Shown here in pieces: positions 53,950 through 62,905 of a stretch of DNA of 64,000 bases. The stretch lies in contig CAVPVD010000007.1 of NCBI GenBank assembly GCA_963709155.1, positions 992,001 through 1,056,000 on the forward strand, given 5' to 3'. Under the pieces are notes generated by a model. It made no database searches. It was given only the letters and a program-made list of their open reading frames with translations, and was not told the DNA's origin. The translations under genes and the position numbers were made by a program. The stretch comes from Bog-159 sp963709155. Its GTDB lineage: Bacteria; Acidobacteriota; Terriglobia; Bryobacterales; Bryobacteraceae. Positions within the stretch are counted from its first letter, which is position 1. Each line of letters begins with the position of its first letter.

Positions 53950-54803
53950 GTTACATCACTCCCAGGCGGATCCAGCAGGGCGGACGGCTGCCGCCGGATG
54001 GGCGCTTTCCACAAGTACGCGAACAGCAGAAACAGAACAGCGGATGTCAGGATACTCGCTTCCGGACCATAATCGCCGCCACTCCAAAGCGTCCCGGCGG
54101 ACCACCGCACGGTGAACCCCGTCAAGCCTATTGTAAGCCCGCTGACGTTGACTCCAAAGAGAGGAAGTGTGAAGTTCCAACCGAAATGCAGGCCGATCGG
54201 CAGCCAGATGTCGTGGCTGCGCAGAAAAGCGTAGCCGAAGACGATGCCGAATCCCGCGGTATTGGCCAGCCCAAGCCATGTCGAGTTGGGATTGCCGGCG
54301 TGCAGCACGGCGAAGATCACGCCCACGGGCACGATGGTCGTCCAGCTACCCACCGCCCGCAGCAGAACCTGAAACCCGAAGCCGCGAAACAATAACTCTT
54401 CGCCCGCGGATCCGAACAGCAGCAGCACCGAAACGAAGAAGAATGAAGATAGGCTCGCCTGGCTGCCGGGGGCGCGCTCCAGGCGAGCCGCGTGCAGGCA
54501 CAGCGGACCCGCCAGCACCAGCGTGGCCGCCCCGATTCCGCCCAGGAACCCCAGTGCAAGATTCGATAGCGCGCCTTTATCCCCCGGCAGACCTATAGCG
54601 GCGATGCCCCGTTGCAGATAAATTCGCAAGCACAGGCCATTGGTGAAAGCGGCCGCCAGGAGTCCCGTGACCGTGATGCCCACCATATATCCGCCGAGCC
54701 AATACAGCGGCCGGCCGAGCACATAGGCGATGGCGAAATAAAGGGAAATGTAAACGATGACTTTGATGGCGACCTGCAGCGCGTCCGTGCGGCTGTCGCT
54801 CAC
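53913..54803 (-). CDS. CPBP-family intramembrane metalloprotease
   Basis: 296 residues with about eight hydrophobic segments. The three motifs of the CAAX-protease/bacteriocin-processing family are present: EELLFRGFGFQVLLR (Glu-Glu and Arg), FAVLHAGNPN (His) and GLHFGWNF (His). These enzymes cut peptides within the membrane; substrates range from prenylated proteins to bacteriocins and are unknown here. A Ser/Pro-rich tail of about 25 residues extends past the last helix. It overlaps the following BamE-like gene. Confidence 0.9.
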   Translation of the reverse strand: MSDSRTDALQVAIKVIVYISLYFAIAYVLGRPLYWLGGYMVGITVTGLLAAAFTNGLCLRIYLQRGIAAIGLPGDKGALSNLALGFLGGIGAATLVLAGPLCLHAARLERAPGSQASLSSFFFVSVLLLFGSAGEELLFRGFGFQVLLRAVGSWTTIVPVGVIFAVLHAGNPNSTWLGLANTAGFGIVFGYAFLRSHDIWLPIGLHFGWNFTLPLFGVNVSGLTIGLTGFTVRWSAGTLWSGGDYGPEASILTSAVLFLLFAYLWKAPIRRQPSALLDPPGSDVTCVPGQPFSPSS

Positions 54804-54927
54804 CGGGGCGCCCGCGAGGGATCACGTCGGCTTAGGGTCGCCAATGCTGGGAGGGGTGGAAAACTGAGGAACATGGTCCAGCCAATATCATACGTACGCG
54901 GGAATTACCGGTGGAAACCAAGTACCG

Positions 54928-55230
54928 CTAACTATCGCTCCCGGCGCCCGCCGCCTGCGTCTTGCGGCTCAGGAAGCATTCCCGGCAGAATACCGGGCGC
55001 CCCTGTGTGGGCTTGAACGGCACGGTCGTCTCGCGGCCGCACTGCGAGCAAACCGTCATGGTTTCGGTTTTGCCGCCCGGCCCGGCCCCGCGCTTGTTCT
55101 TGCACGCCTTACAGCGTTTGGGCTCATTCTTGAAGTTCTTGTCGTGGAAGAAGTGTTGTTCTCCCGCGGTGAAAACAAATTCAGCTCCGCAATCCGAGCA
55201 CTTGAGAATCCGATCCTGGAACTCCGCCAT
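54928..55230 (-). CDS. Zinc-ribbon protein (zf-trcl type)
   Basis: 100 residues with two Cys4 ribbons. The first is ILKCSDCGAEFVFTAGEQHF and RCKACKNKR, the zf-trcl pattern. The second is VCSQCGRETTVPFKPTQGRP with FCRECFLSRK. No catalytic domain is present. Such small proteins are frequent next to ribosomal or translation genes in Acidobacteria and may bind RNA or DNA. It follows rpsU by 63 bp, separated by a short hairpin. Confidence 0.85.
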   Translation of the reverse strand: MAEFQDRILKCSDCGAEFVFTAGEQHFFHDKNFKNEPKRCKACKNKRGAGPGGKTETMTVCSQCGRETTVPFKPTQGRPVFCRECFLSRKTQAAGAGSDS

Positions 55231-55265
55231 AACCCAACCTGGTTACCTCGAACGGGTTGTGGAAC

Positions 55266-55285
55266 GGGCAGGTGGAGACCTGCCC
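55266..55285. repeat. Hairpin between rpsU and the zinc-ribbon gene
   Basis: GGGCAGGT (55266-55273) pairs with ACCTGCCC (55278-55285) around GGAG, 9 bp after the rpsU stop. It could attenuate read-through into the zinc-ribbon gene. The GGAG centre matches the hairpin at 39500-39517. Confidence 0.5.
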
Positions 55286-55293
55286 GCCCGATG

Positions 55294-55491
55294 TTATTCG
55301 ACTTCCCGGCGTGACTTTTTCCGGTTCCGCTTGCGGGCCAGCGCCTGCTTTACCCGCTTCTTTTCTCCCGGCTTCAAGTAGAAGGAGTGTCGTTTGACCT
55401 CCTTGATAATGTCCTCTTGCTGGACCTTTCGCTTGAAGCGCCGAAGAGCGTTTTCTAGCGTTTCACCATCTTGTAACTTTACTTCAGCCAA
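55294..55491 (-). CDS. rpsU: 30S ribosomal protein S21
   Basis: 65 residues, the usual size: MAEVKLQDGETLENALRRFK, then KVQQEDIIKEVKRHSFYLKP and a Lys/Arg tail (ARKRNRKKSRREVE). S21 binds the 30S platform near the anti-Shine-Dalgarno region. It is transcribed away from glgC with about 165 bp of shared upstream region, which would hold promoters for both. Confidence 0.94.
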   Translation of the reverse strand: MAEVKLQDGETLENALRRFKRKVQQEDIIKEVKRHSFYLKPGEKKRVKQALARKRNRKKSRREVE

Positions 55492-55658
55492 TTGAAAACT
55501 ACACCTCCAAACCCGACCAAGATTTTTCTGCCGTGAGCAGAGAAGGTACTGATATCATTAAGTGGTTGGCGCACAAAGTCAAGTGAAATCTGGCGAAGAA
55601 TGCTCCCCCAGTCGTGCAGCCAATACGCAATCAGCTTTTTTTCAATAGTTTAGCTGAC

Positions 55659-56942
55659 ATGGAAACTGTTTTAGCAATTTTGTTGGCGGGCGGCGCCGGC
55701 GAGAGGTTATCGCCCCTCACCCAGGATACCGCCAAGCCGGCAGTGTGCTTCGGCGGCGTTTACCGGATCATCGATTTTACGCTATCGAATTGTATTAATT
55801 CGGACCTGAGACGAATTTTCATCCTAACACAGTACAAGTCGCTGGACCTGATCCGGCACATTCGCGACGGCTGGAACATCTTCTCGCCCGAGCTTGGCGA
55901 GTTCATCGAAACCATCCCCCCGATGAAACGCCTGCGCGACGATTGGTACCTGGGAACGGCCGACGCGGTCTTTCAGAATAGCCAGAGTGTCGCCGCGGAG
56001 CAACCCGCTCTGACCCTGATCCTGGCCGCCGACCAGATCTATAAGATGAACTACGGGGAAATGGTGGACTGGCATCGCCTGCACCGCGCCGATATCACCA
56101 TCGCAACCATCCAGGTGTCGCCGCAGGAGTCCGACCGGTTCGGAATTGCCGAGATCGATTCCGGCCACCGCGTAGTAGGCTTCGAGGAGAAACCGCAACA
56201 TGGCAACGCCATCCGCTCGGTCTTCAATCCCGAGATGGTCAGCGCCTCCATGGGAATCTACGTTTTCGAAACCAAGCTGTTATTGCGCCTGCTGCAGGAG
56301 GACGCGCAGAATCCCGAATCCGCGCACGACTTCGGCAAGGATGTGCTTCCCGGCGCGCTCGAAAAAGCCCGCGTGATTGCTTACGATTTCCGCGACATCA
56401 ACGGTAAGCAGGCGCGTTATTGGCGGGATGTCGGCACACTGGACGCCTTCTATGAAGCCAACATGGATCTGGTGGCCGTCTCCCCCGAGTTCAATCTTTA
56501 CGACCACGATTGGCCGATTCGTACGCGCATGATCCAGGCGCCGCCCGCCAAGTTCGTCTTCGCGCAGGAGGGCCGCCGCATGGGAGTGGCCGTCGATTCC
56601 ATCGTGGCCGCGGGCTGCATCGTCTCCGGCGGGCGGGTGGTCCGCAGCGTACTATCTGCCGGCGTGCGCGTCAACAGCTACTGCGAAGTGGAATACTCGA
56701 TTCTGATGCCCAACGTCAAAATCGGGCGCAACAGCCGCATCCGGCGCGCCATTATCGATTCCGGTGTGCAGATTCCGGAATCGAGCGTCATCGGCTACGA
56801 CGCAGACGCGGACCGCGCGCGAGGCTACACTGTGACGGAGTCCGGCATTGTGGTGGTCCCGGCTGATGCGGGAAGTCAGGAGCCGGAAGAAAGACGCAGA
56901 GCCGGCGCCGGGCACGGCGGCATTCTAACCGCCGGGTCTTAA
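55659..56942 (+). CDS. glgC: Glucose-1-phosphate adenylyltransferase
   Basis: It makes ADP-glucose for glycogen synthesis. 427 residues from ATG 55659: nucleotide site LAILLAGGAGERLSPLT, then AKPAVCFGGVYRIIDFTLSN, the NSDLRRI region, WYLGTADAVFQN, LILAADQIYKMNY, FGIAEID, FEEKPQ and WRDVGTLDAFYEANMDL. A left-handed beta-helix follows (VVRSVLSAGVRVNSYCEVEY, SRIRRAIIDSGVQIP). An in-frame ATG 15 codons upstream is less likely. No other glycogen gene is adjacent. Confidence 0.92.
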   Translation: METVLAILLAGGAGERLSPLTQDTAKPAVCFGGVYRIIDFTLSNCINSDLRRIFILTQYKSLDLIRHIRDGWNIFSPELGEFIETIPPMKRLRDDWYLGTADAVFQNSQSVAAEQPALTLILAADQIYKMNYGEMVDWHRLHRADITIATIQVSPQESDRFGIAEIDSGHRVVGFEEKPQHGNAIRSVFNPEMVSASMGIYVFETKLLLRLLQEDAQNPESAHDFGKDVLPGALEKARVIAYDFRDINGKQARYWRDVGTLDAFYEANMDLVAVSPEFNLYDHDWPIRTRMIQAPPAKFVFAQEGRRMGVAVDSIVAAGCIVSGGRVVRSVLSAGVRVNSYCEVEYSILMPNVKIGRNSRIRRAIIDSGVQIPESSVIGYDADADRARGYTVTESGIVVVPADAGSQEPEERRRAGAGHGGILTAGS

Positions 56943-56969
56943 ATCCTTCGCTGCGACTACTATGACCGG

Positions 56970-58037
56970 TTATTGCGGCGCGTACAAAGGCGCCACCGAC
57001 ACCATCGTCAGTCCGGCGATGAAGAGGAAGAACATAATCAGCAGCAGCGCCTTGATGCGCGAGTCGGCCCCTTCAAATTCCTTCCACACAAAAAGGCCCC
57101 ACACGGCGCTCACCATGGCCGCACCCTGGCCCAGAGCCAGGCTGATGGCCGGTCCCACCTGCACGGCTTCCGGCGCGCTGGACGCCGCAAAATTGGCAAT
57201 CGTGCCGCCACACCAGATGATTCCGCCTATCACTCCCAGGATATGCTGCTTCGGGCGGCCTTTGAAGTAATCCAAAAACTCCAGCGGATCGCCTTCTACA
57301 GGCAAATTCATAAAGAAAAGGTTGAAGATGAAAGTGGAAAAGAACACGCCTAACGCGAATACCACGCCGATGGCGTAGGGGCCGAGTCCGTTCTCCCCGG
57401 CCGTGCCGCCCCATTCGCTGGACTTCGACATCACCACCAGGGGATAGAAGGATCCCATCAGGACACCGCTCGCCAGGCTCAGGAAGACGCCCTTCAGGCT
57501 GACTTTCTTGCGGGTGCTCTTGGCTTTGCCCGCCTGGGCCAGCAGTTCCGCCCTGAATTGCTCCATGGCACGGTAGGCGATGGCATCCACTATGATGGCA
57601 CCCACCACCAGCGCGCAGCCCACGAACAACAGCATGGCATTGCCCTGCGGCCGGATCATGTAATTCCAGATAACCCCGATGATCAGCGCCAGGCCGATAC
57701 CCACCGGAAACGCCACCGCCATCCCCGCCACCGTGATGGCCGCCACCAGCAGCATATTCGCCAGGTTAAATACGATACCGGCTCCGAATCCCATGGCCGC
57801 ATAGCGTTTGCCGCCGTTCATCATGTCGTCGAGGAATGAGAAGCCGTCGTATCCGAGCGAGCCCAGCGTGAAGGCGCAAATCAGGGCGGTCAGCAGGACG
57901 CCAAATGCGTAATCGTAGTAAAACAGCTCGAAACGCCATTTGCCCGTCATTTTCTGGGTGTTGGCCCAGGATCCCCAGCAGAGCATGCTAAAGAAGACCA
58001 CCAACAAGGTCGCGATATAGGTGTGCGGTAGGATCAT
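56970..58037 (-). CDS. DMT-superfamily sugar/ureide permease-like transporter
   Basis: 355 residues from ATG 58037 with about ten transmembrane helices: ATLLVVFFSMLCWGSWANTQ, YYDYAFGVLLTALICAFTLG, GAGIVFNLANMLLVAAITVA, GMAVAFPVGIGLALIIGVIW. WGSWANTQK and FYYDY near the start recall the GRP sugar transporter and plant ureide-permease families. The substrate could be a sugar, nucleoside or ureide. It is convergent with glgC. Confidence 0.82.
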   Translation of the reverse strand: MILPHTYIATLLVVFFSMLCWGSWANTQKMTGKWRFELFYYDYAFGVLLTALICAFTLGSLGYDGFSFLDDMMNGGKRYAAMGFGAGIVFNLANMLLVAAITVAGMAVAFPVGIGLALIIGVIWNYMIRPQGNAMLLFVGCALVVGAIIVDAIAYRAMEQFRAELLAQAGKAKSTRKKVSLKGVFLSLASGVLMGSFYPLVVMSKSSEWGGTAGENGLGPYAIGVVFALGVFFSTFIFNLFFMNLPVEGDPLEFLDYFKGRPKQHILGVIGGIIWCGGTIANFAASSAPEAVQVGPAISLALGQGAAMVSAVWGLFVWKEFEGADSRIKALLLIMFFLFIAGLTMVSVAPLYAPQ

Positions 58038-58150
58038 GTAACCCTTTGACTTGAAACCTGAGCCTACAACGTATGTATCGGGCGGGTCAAGCGGCTTGGC
58101 CACCCCGCCGGCGCGGGAATGGCAACAAACCGTGAGCAAGCTATAGCCGG

Positions 58151-59671
58151 CTATCGAACCGGCGGGCGCGGGTCCGGCGCGGCCTGGGCCGCGATTTCCG
58201 GAGGCGCTCCCGGCGCTTGCCGTACCTGTAAAGGCAGCGGCGACTGAGTACAATCCGGCAGCGGCGTGACGGAGTAGTAGTTCAATCCGTAGCGCCAGCT
58301 CCGGTGCATGCTCGCGACGCACACCTCGCCGCGCCGGGCGGCGATCTCGCGCCATAACGGACGCGCCGAATCCGCGCGATCGATCACCGGCAGCTCGACA
58401 ATCTTCATGGCGATGACCACGACAGTTACGGCCGCAACCATCTCGGCCAACGCCGCCGCACGATAGCCCTGGCGTTCCAGCGCATAAACCGCCAGCGCCA
58501 GCAGCACCGGCAGGAACCAGGTCCAGTGAAATGCCGGCAGCGGCGCGCGCGAAATCCCCCCGGCCAGCGCTTGCGGCAAGATGGGCAGCGCCATCGGTAT
58601 GGCCATCAGGCAGAGTGCCGCGGCAGGCAGCACCCAGCGTGCGCGCCGGGCTTCGGCCAGCGCTACTCCGGCCAGGGCCGCAACCGCCGGCAACAGCGGC
58701 AGCAGATAACCGGGAAGCTTGTTCCTGGAAATGGAGAAGAAGACCAGACCGAAGATGGGCCACAGCAACAGGAACCGCTGCCGGGCATCGCTATAGAGGG
58801 TGCGGCGTGCCAGCAGGAGAAGCGCGGGCGTCCACGGCATGAGTGCGGCCACCACTACGGGCGCGTAAAACCAGAAGGGCTGGCCGTGCGCCAGCGATCC
58901 CGAGACGAACCGGCCGAAATGCTGCTCCCAGAAAAACGTGCGCAGGAAAACCGCGCCGTTGCGCAAGTAGCACAACAGATACCATGGCAACGCTACGATC
59001 AGGAACGTCCCAACCACCCGCGGGCGCAGCAGATCTTTCCACTGCCGCCGGCCGCACCAGGCCAAAGGCAGAGTGAGTGCCAGCGGAACCAGCCCTTTGG
59101 CCAGCACCGCGATGCCCAGCAGAGCGGCGGCCAGCGGCAGGCGGCGCCGGTCTCCCGTCCGGATCCAATCGAGCGACAGCAGCATGGCCGCCGAGAATGC
59201 CGCCGCCATCGGCAGATCCGTGGTGCCGATGAAACTGTATCCCAACCAGGCGGCCGAGGTTCCCAGGACGACGGTCGCCGTCCACGCCGCGCGCGCTCCG
59301 AATTCACGGCTCAGAATCCACTGGAAGAAAATCAGGAAGAGTACCGAAAGCAGGGCCACGGGAACGCGCGGCGCCAGGTCTTCGTTGAAGCCCAGCCGGA
59401 AGGCCGCGCCCGTCATCCAATAGAGCAAGGCGGGCTTTTCGAACCATGCGACGCCCCATAGCCGCGGCGTGATCCAATCGCCGGAGCGCGCCATTTCGCG
59501 CCCGATCGCGGCATAACGCGGCTCGTCCGGCCCGAGCATCCCGGCCGCCGAAAGGCCGGTGAAGTACAAGATGGCGAGCAGCGGAATCGCCAGCCACCAT
59601 AACAGCGGAACGGACCTCGCGGCCTGTCCTGGCGCGGCTTCAGCCCTATTGCGGCTTCCTGGCCGCATCAA
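58151..59671 (-). CDS. ArnT/PMT-type membrane glycosyltransferase
   Basis: 506 residues with about eleven hydrophobic helices. The first extracytoplasmic loop has GPDEPRYAAIGREMARSGDW, the DE motif that marks ArnT/PMT (GT83/GT39-like) enzymes using polyprenyl-phosphate sugars, followed by FEKPALLYWM. FSISRNKLPGYLLPLLPAVA is also typical. It would glycosylate a lipid or protein on the periplasmic face; the sugar is unknown. Its start overlaps the esterase 3' end by 26 bp, so it follows the esterase in one transcript. Confidence 0.9.
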   Translation of the reverse strand: MMRPGSRNRAEAAPGQAARSVPLLWWLAIPLLAILYFTGLSAAGMLGPDEPRYAAIGREMARSGDWITPRLWGVAWFEKPALLYWMTGAAFRLGFNEDLAPRVPVALLSVLFLIFFQWILSREFGARAAWTATVVLGTSAAWLGYSFIGTTDLPMAAAFSAAMLLSLDWIRTGDRRRLPLAAALLGIAVLAKGLVPLALTLPLAWCGRRQWKDLLRPRVVGTFLIVALPWYLLCYLRNGAVFLRTFFWEQHFGRFVSGSLAHGQPFWFYAPVVVAALMPWTPALLLLARRTLYSDARQRFLLLWPIFGLVFFSISRNKLPGYLLPLLPAVAALAGVALAEARRARWVLPAAALCLMAIPMALPILPQALAGGISRAPLPAFHWTWFLPVLLALAVYALERQGYRAAALAEMVAAVTVVVIAMKIVELPVIDRADSARPLWREIAARRGEVCVASMHRSWRYGLNYYSVTPLPDCTQSPLPLQVRQAPGAPPEIAAQAAPDPRPPVR

Positions 59672-60674
59672 ACGACCGCTCCACCATATCGTGCACGTCC
59701 GTGGATACGCCGTGATCCCGCCACAGCCAGCGCATCATCTCCGGGAAAACGGTCTGCAGCATCTTCTGGCCGTGCCGCTGAATCCCCCACTCGTAGTTCA
59801 CCTCGTAGCCCTTTTCGGTAAGCGCCTGCTCCATGCGCACGTTCTGATAAAACCAATCGCGCGCCTGGTCGTAGCTGCCATCGGCCCGCAAACTCCGGTT
59901 ATCGTTGCGGCCATCCACCAGGAAGATCCGGATCGGTTTTTTCTCGGTCTTGCGGATGATGTCCGGATAAGCATTGCCGCCGCGAATGTTCGTAAAGCTG
60001 CCGACGTTGCTCAGCACCTTCCGGAAAACGTCCGGCCGATTCCACGCCACAGTGAAAGCGGCAATGGCGCCCGAACTCGACCCGCCAATCCCGTGCCGCT
60101 CCGGATCCTTCGATATGTTGTAATCCTTGTACAGCACCGGCAGCAATTCGTCCACAATCACGCGCGCGTATTTATCGTCCAGTGTGTTGTATTCCGTGGG
60201 CCGGTTGGTGGTGCGGTCGCCCCACTCGCTGCCGCCCGGCTCCGGCTGATCGGGCCGCCTCCCGGGATTGATGAACACCGCGATCATGACCGGCAACTCG
60301 CGGCGGTAGATCAGGTTGTCCATGACCACCTGCGCGCGCACATCGCCTTCCGGCGCCATGAAGGCCTGGCCGTCATTGTAGATCATCAGGCTGGCGGGCA
60401 CCGCCGGATCGTATTGCGCCGGCACGTAGACCCAATAGGTATGCTGGGTGCCGGGATAGGCTTGGCTGGGTATGACGAAGGGGCCCTTGATCTCGCCCTT
60501 GGGAACGCCATCCTGCGGGATCGCGTCGACCGCCAGCCGGTAATAGATATCGGTATTGGGGGTCGGGGCCATGGCCGGACGGGGGGTCTGGTTCGGCGGC
60601 GGCTCCGTAGCCGGGGTCTGAGCGAGCACCGCCGTCGCCACCAGCGCAAACATGGGGATGAGAAAGCGTTTCAT
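59646..60674 (-). CDS. Secreted esterase of the enterochelin-esterase-like (Esterase D) family
   Basis: 342 residues from ATG 60674 with a signal peptide (FLIPMFALVATAVLAQ) and a Pro-rich linker. The alpha/beta-hydrolase core has TYWVYVPAQYDPAVPASLMI, the nucleophile elbow GIGGSSSGAIAAFTVAW (G-x-S-S-x-G), an Asp candidate in RIFLVDGRNDNRS and a His in WGIQRHGQKMLQ. Substrates may be ester bonds on sugars, feruloyl groups or lipids. It overlaps the ArnT-like gene downstream. Confidence 0.88.
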   Translation of the reverse strand: MKRFLIPMFALVATAVLAQTPATEPPPNQTPRPAMAPTPNTDIYYRLAVDAIPQDGVPKGEIKGPFVIPSQAYPGTQHTYWVYVPAQYDPAVPASLMIYNDGQAFMAPEGDVRAQVVMDNLIYRRELPVMIAVFINPGRRPDQPEPGGSEWGDRTTNRPTEYNTLDDKYARVIVDELLPVLYKDYNISKDPERHGIGGSSSGAIAAFTVAWNRPDVFRKVLSNVGSFTNIRGGNAYPDIIRKTEKKPIRIFLVDGRNDNRSLRADGSYDQARDWFYQNVRMEQALTEKGYEVNYEWGIQRHGQKMLQTVFPEMMRWLWRDHGVSTDVHDMVERSFDAARKPQ

Positions 60675-60788
60675 GGTCTCGCAAGCCACCATAGCACAAC
60701 CCCCGATCGACCGCCCGCGAGTCAGCCTTACCGAGTTAAGCGGAGCCGGCTTCGGGGCGTGTATTCTGGAGAACAGAGGGCTTAGCAG

Positions 60789-61010
60789 ATGGACATCAGT
60801 CACGAAATTGCGAAACGGGTGGCAGCATTACCACCCGAGCGGCAGGAGCAAGTGCTCCAGTTCGTCGCTTCGTTGGCCGATTCTCCGCAAAAGGGCGAGC
60901 GTGGCGCGGCGTTACGTCCCTTCTCCTCGTCCCTCGATCCGGTTTCGGCCCGGCAAATGGCTGAAGCGATCGAAGATGAGTGCGAGCGGGTCGATGCCAA
61001 TGACTGGTAA
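60789..61010 (+). CDS. Small antitoxin-like protein (VapB/DUF2281-like)
   Basis: 73 residues. MDISHEIAKRVAALPPERQE and QVLQFVASLADS are the common start of short antitoxins paired with PIN toxins; the rest (ARQMAEAIEDECERVDANDW) is acidic and helical. It overlaps the next frame by 11 bp (ATG at 61000), the usual toxin-antitoxin arrangement. The toxin partner is gutted. The function as antitoxin is inference from pairing and size. Confidence 0.7.
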   Translation: MDISHEIAKRVAALPPERQEQVLQFVASLADSPQKGERGAALRPFSSSLDPVSARQMAEAIEDECERVDANDW

Positions 61011-61155
61011 GTTCTTGCTGTTCTTCGGAGCGGCCAAATCCGGTCGGCCGTCCGGGAACCATGATATGGTCCTGGTAACGCGCGACCGCCACTTTCTGGA
61101 GAGTCGAAGACTTGAAGACTGCGGACTGGCGGCGGCGGGCGTTACCGATGGATAA
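61000..61155 (+). pseudogene. VapC (PIN-domain) toxin remnant with central deletion
   Basis: 51 codons. The start MTGKFLL is the usual entry of a PIN toxin, where DTN should follow; instead a short junk stretch (FFGAAKSGRPSG) leads to HDMVLVTRDRHF and LESRRLEDCGL, the familiar C-terminal end of VapC. Roughly 75-85 residues, including the first and central catalytic acids, are missing. It cannot be an active ribonuclease. It overlaps the antitoxin-like gene as an intact pair would. Confidence 0.72.
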
Positions 61156-61217
61156 CCATATAAGGCAAGGGAGCCGTTACGCACCGCCGCGCTCCCCGCG
61201 CGCATCCAAATCATGCG

Positions 61218-61907
61218 ATGATAAGCATTAACGGAGGGTCTTTGCAGCGCGTTCTAGTCCTGTCCATAATTCTGGCTTTAATACTGGCATTAGCCTCCCT
61301 TGTGGGCGCCACCCAAACCGCTTTCATCGTCCTGAATCCGCTCGACTGGCAACCCGGCCGTCTGCCGGACGGCTGGCAAGTGAAGGTGAATCGCGGCACG
61401 CCCAAGATCGCGACGGTTAAGGAAGGCAATACCAGCTACCTGGACCTGAAAAGCCACGATTCCTCGTTCGGGCTGGAGCGCGAGGTAGACGTCGATCCGC
61501 ACCAGGCGCCCTTTCTCACCTGGAAGTGGAATGTCAAACAACTGCCGGCCGGCGGCGACTTCCGCTATGGCAAGAGCGACGATCAGGCCGCCCAGATCCT
61601 GGTGGCTTTCTCCGATAGACGGGTGCTCAGCTACATCTGGGATACCACGGCCCCCGCCGGTACCATGGAAAGCGCCAGTTCGATTCCGCTGGTGCATATC
61701 TTCGCCGTCGTGTGCCGTTCCGGCGCAGCCGATCTGAACCGCTGGCTGACCGAAAGCCGCAATCTCGCCGGCGATTACGAGAAGGCTTACGGCCATCCCG
61801 CGCCGCGCGTAAAGGGAATCCGGCTGCAGATTAACACCCAGCACACCGGCACCTCCGCCGAGAGTTGCTTCTCCGAAGTAGCCTTTCGCAGCGCCCCGCT
61901 CTCATGA
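61218..61907 (+). CDS. Exported DUF3047-family protein
   Basis: 229 residues with an N-terminal hydrophobic segment (VLVLSIILALILALASLVGA). The DUF3047 pattern follows: PDGWQVKVNRGTP, SYLDLKSHDSSFGLEREVDV, PFLTWKWNVKQLPAGGDFR, DDQAAQILVAFSDRRVLSYI, IFAVVCRSG and RVKGIRLQINTQHTGTSAES. It probably folds as a beta-sandwich, perhaps in the periplasm. Its stop overlaps the epimerase start (ATGA at 61904-61907), so it is the first gene of the right-edge operon. Confidence 0.87.
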   Translation: MISINGGSLQRVLVLSIILALILALASLVGATQTAFIVLNPLDWQPGRLPDGWQVKVNRGTPKIATVKEGNTSYLDLKSHDSSFGLEREVDVDPHQAPFLTWKWNVKQLPAGGDFRYGKSDDQAAQILVAFSDRRVLSYIWDTTAPAGTMESASSIPLVHIFAVVCRSGAADLNRWLTESRNLAGDYEKAYGHPAPRVKGIRLQINTQHTGTSAESCFSEVAFRSAPLS

Positions 61908-62905
61908 TCCTGGTGACCGGCGGGACCGGTTTCATTGGGAGCCATCTGGTCGAACGTCTGGCGGCACAGGGCCGCGCGGTGCGCTGCCTGGTGCGGCGAT
62001 CGAGCGCGGCGGGCAACTTGCCGCGTGGCGTCGAACTCGTCCAAGGCGACCTCCAAAGCGGCGCCGGGCTCACTGAGGCGTTGCGCGGCGCGGACACCAT
62101 CATCCACCTTGCGGGCGTCACCAAGGCCCGGACTGCGGCAGATTACGATCTGGGCAATGCGGCGGCTACGGCGCATCTGCTGCGCGCCGCGAGCGAATGC
62201 GGCCATATCGAGCGGCTGGTACACGTCAGCAGCCTGGCCGCCGCCGGTCCCAGCACCGCGGATCGCGCACTCACCGAACCAGACGAAGCGCATCCTATCT
62301 CGCTTTATGGCCGCTCAAAGCTGGCCGGCGAGCACGCCGTCCGGCAATCGGCGCTGGCCTCCAGGACCGTGATCGTACGCCCACCGGTCGTTTATGGCCC
62401 GCGCGACCGGGACGTCTTCGAAATGTTGCGCACCGTGTCGCGCGGCTGGATGGCGCGCATCGGCGCCGCGCCGCGGCGTTTCAGCCATATTTATGTGGGA
62501 GACTTGGTGGATGGCCTCATCACCGCAGGCGATTCCAGAAGTGTCGCAGGCGATTACACCCGTACCGCAGGCGGCGAAGTATTCTATCTGGCCTACGCAG
62601 CGCCGGCTTCCTGGGAGGAGTTCGGCGATCTGGCGGCGCGCTTGATGGGCCGCGATTTGCGCACCGTCACGATACCGGAGAAGGCCGCCTACGTCATAGC
62701 TCTGTGCGCCGAATGGGGGACCCGCTTCACAGGCAAGCCCGGTATCCTGTCGCGCGACAAGGTACGGGAAGCCTGCTGTGCCGGCTGGGTCTGCGATCCC
62801 GGCCGCGCCCGCCGGGAACTGGGCTTCTGCGCCACCACCGGCCTGGAAGAAGGATTGCGCCTGACCCTGGCCTGGTACAAGGAGGCGGGTTGGTTGAAGT
62901 TTTGA
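61904..62905 (+). CDS. NAD-dependent epimerase/dehydratase (extended SDR), CerR candidate
   Basis: 333 residues. Rossmann start ILVTGGTGFIGSHLVERL, VELVQGDLQSGAGLTEALRG, DTIIHLAGVTKART, HVSSLAAAGPS and the catalytic pair in ISLYGRSKLAGE (YxxxK), then VIVRPPVVYGPRDRD and RRFSHIYVGDLVDGLI. Its neighbours are a PAP2/IPC-synthase-like gene and a GNAT-like gene. That matches the setting of the bacterial ceramide reductase CerR, also an extended SDR, so a ceramide-type role is proposed but not proven. A nucleotide-sugar epimerase is the alternative. Confidence 0.88.
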   Translation: MILVTGGTGFIGSHLVERLAAQGRAVRCLVRRSSAAGNLPRGVELVQGDLQSGAGLTEALRGADTIIHLAGVTKARTAADYDLGNAAATAHLLRAASECGHIERLVHVSSLAAAGPSTADRALTEPDEAHPISLYGRSKLAGEHAVRQSALASRTVIVRPPVVYGPRDRDVFEMLRTVSRGWMARIGAAPRRFSHIYVGDLVDGLITAGDSRSVAGDYTRTAGGEVFYLAYAAPASWEEFGDLAARLMGRDLRTVTIPEKAAYVIALCAEWGTRFTGKPGILSRDKVREACCAGWVCDPGRARRELGFCATTGLEEGLRLTLAWYKEAGWLKF

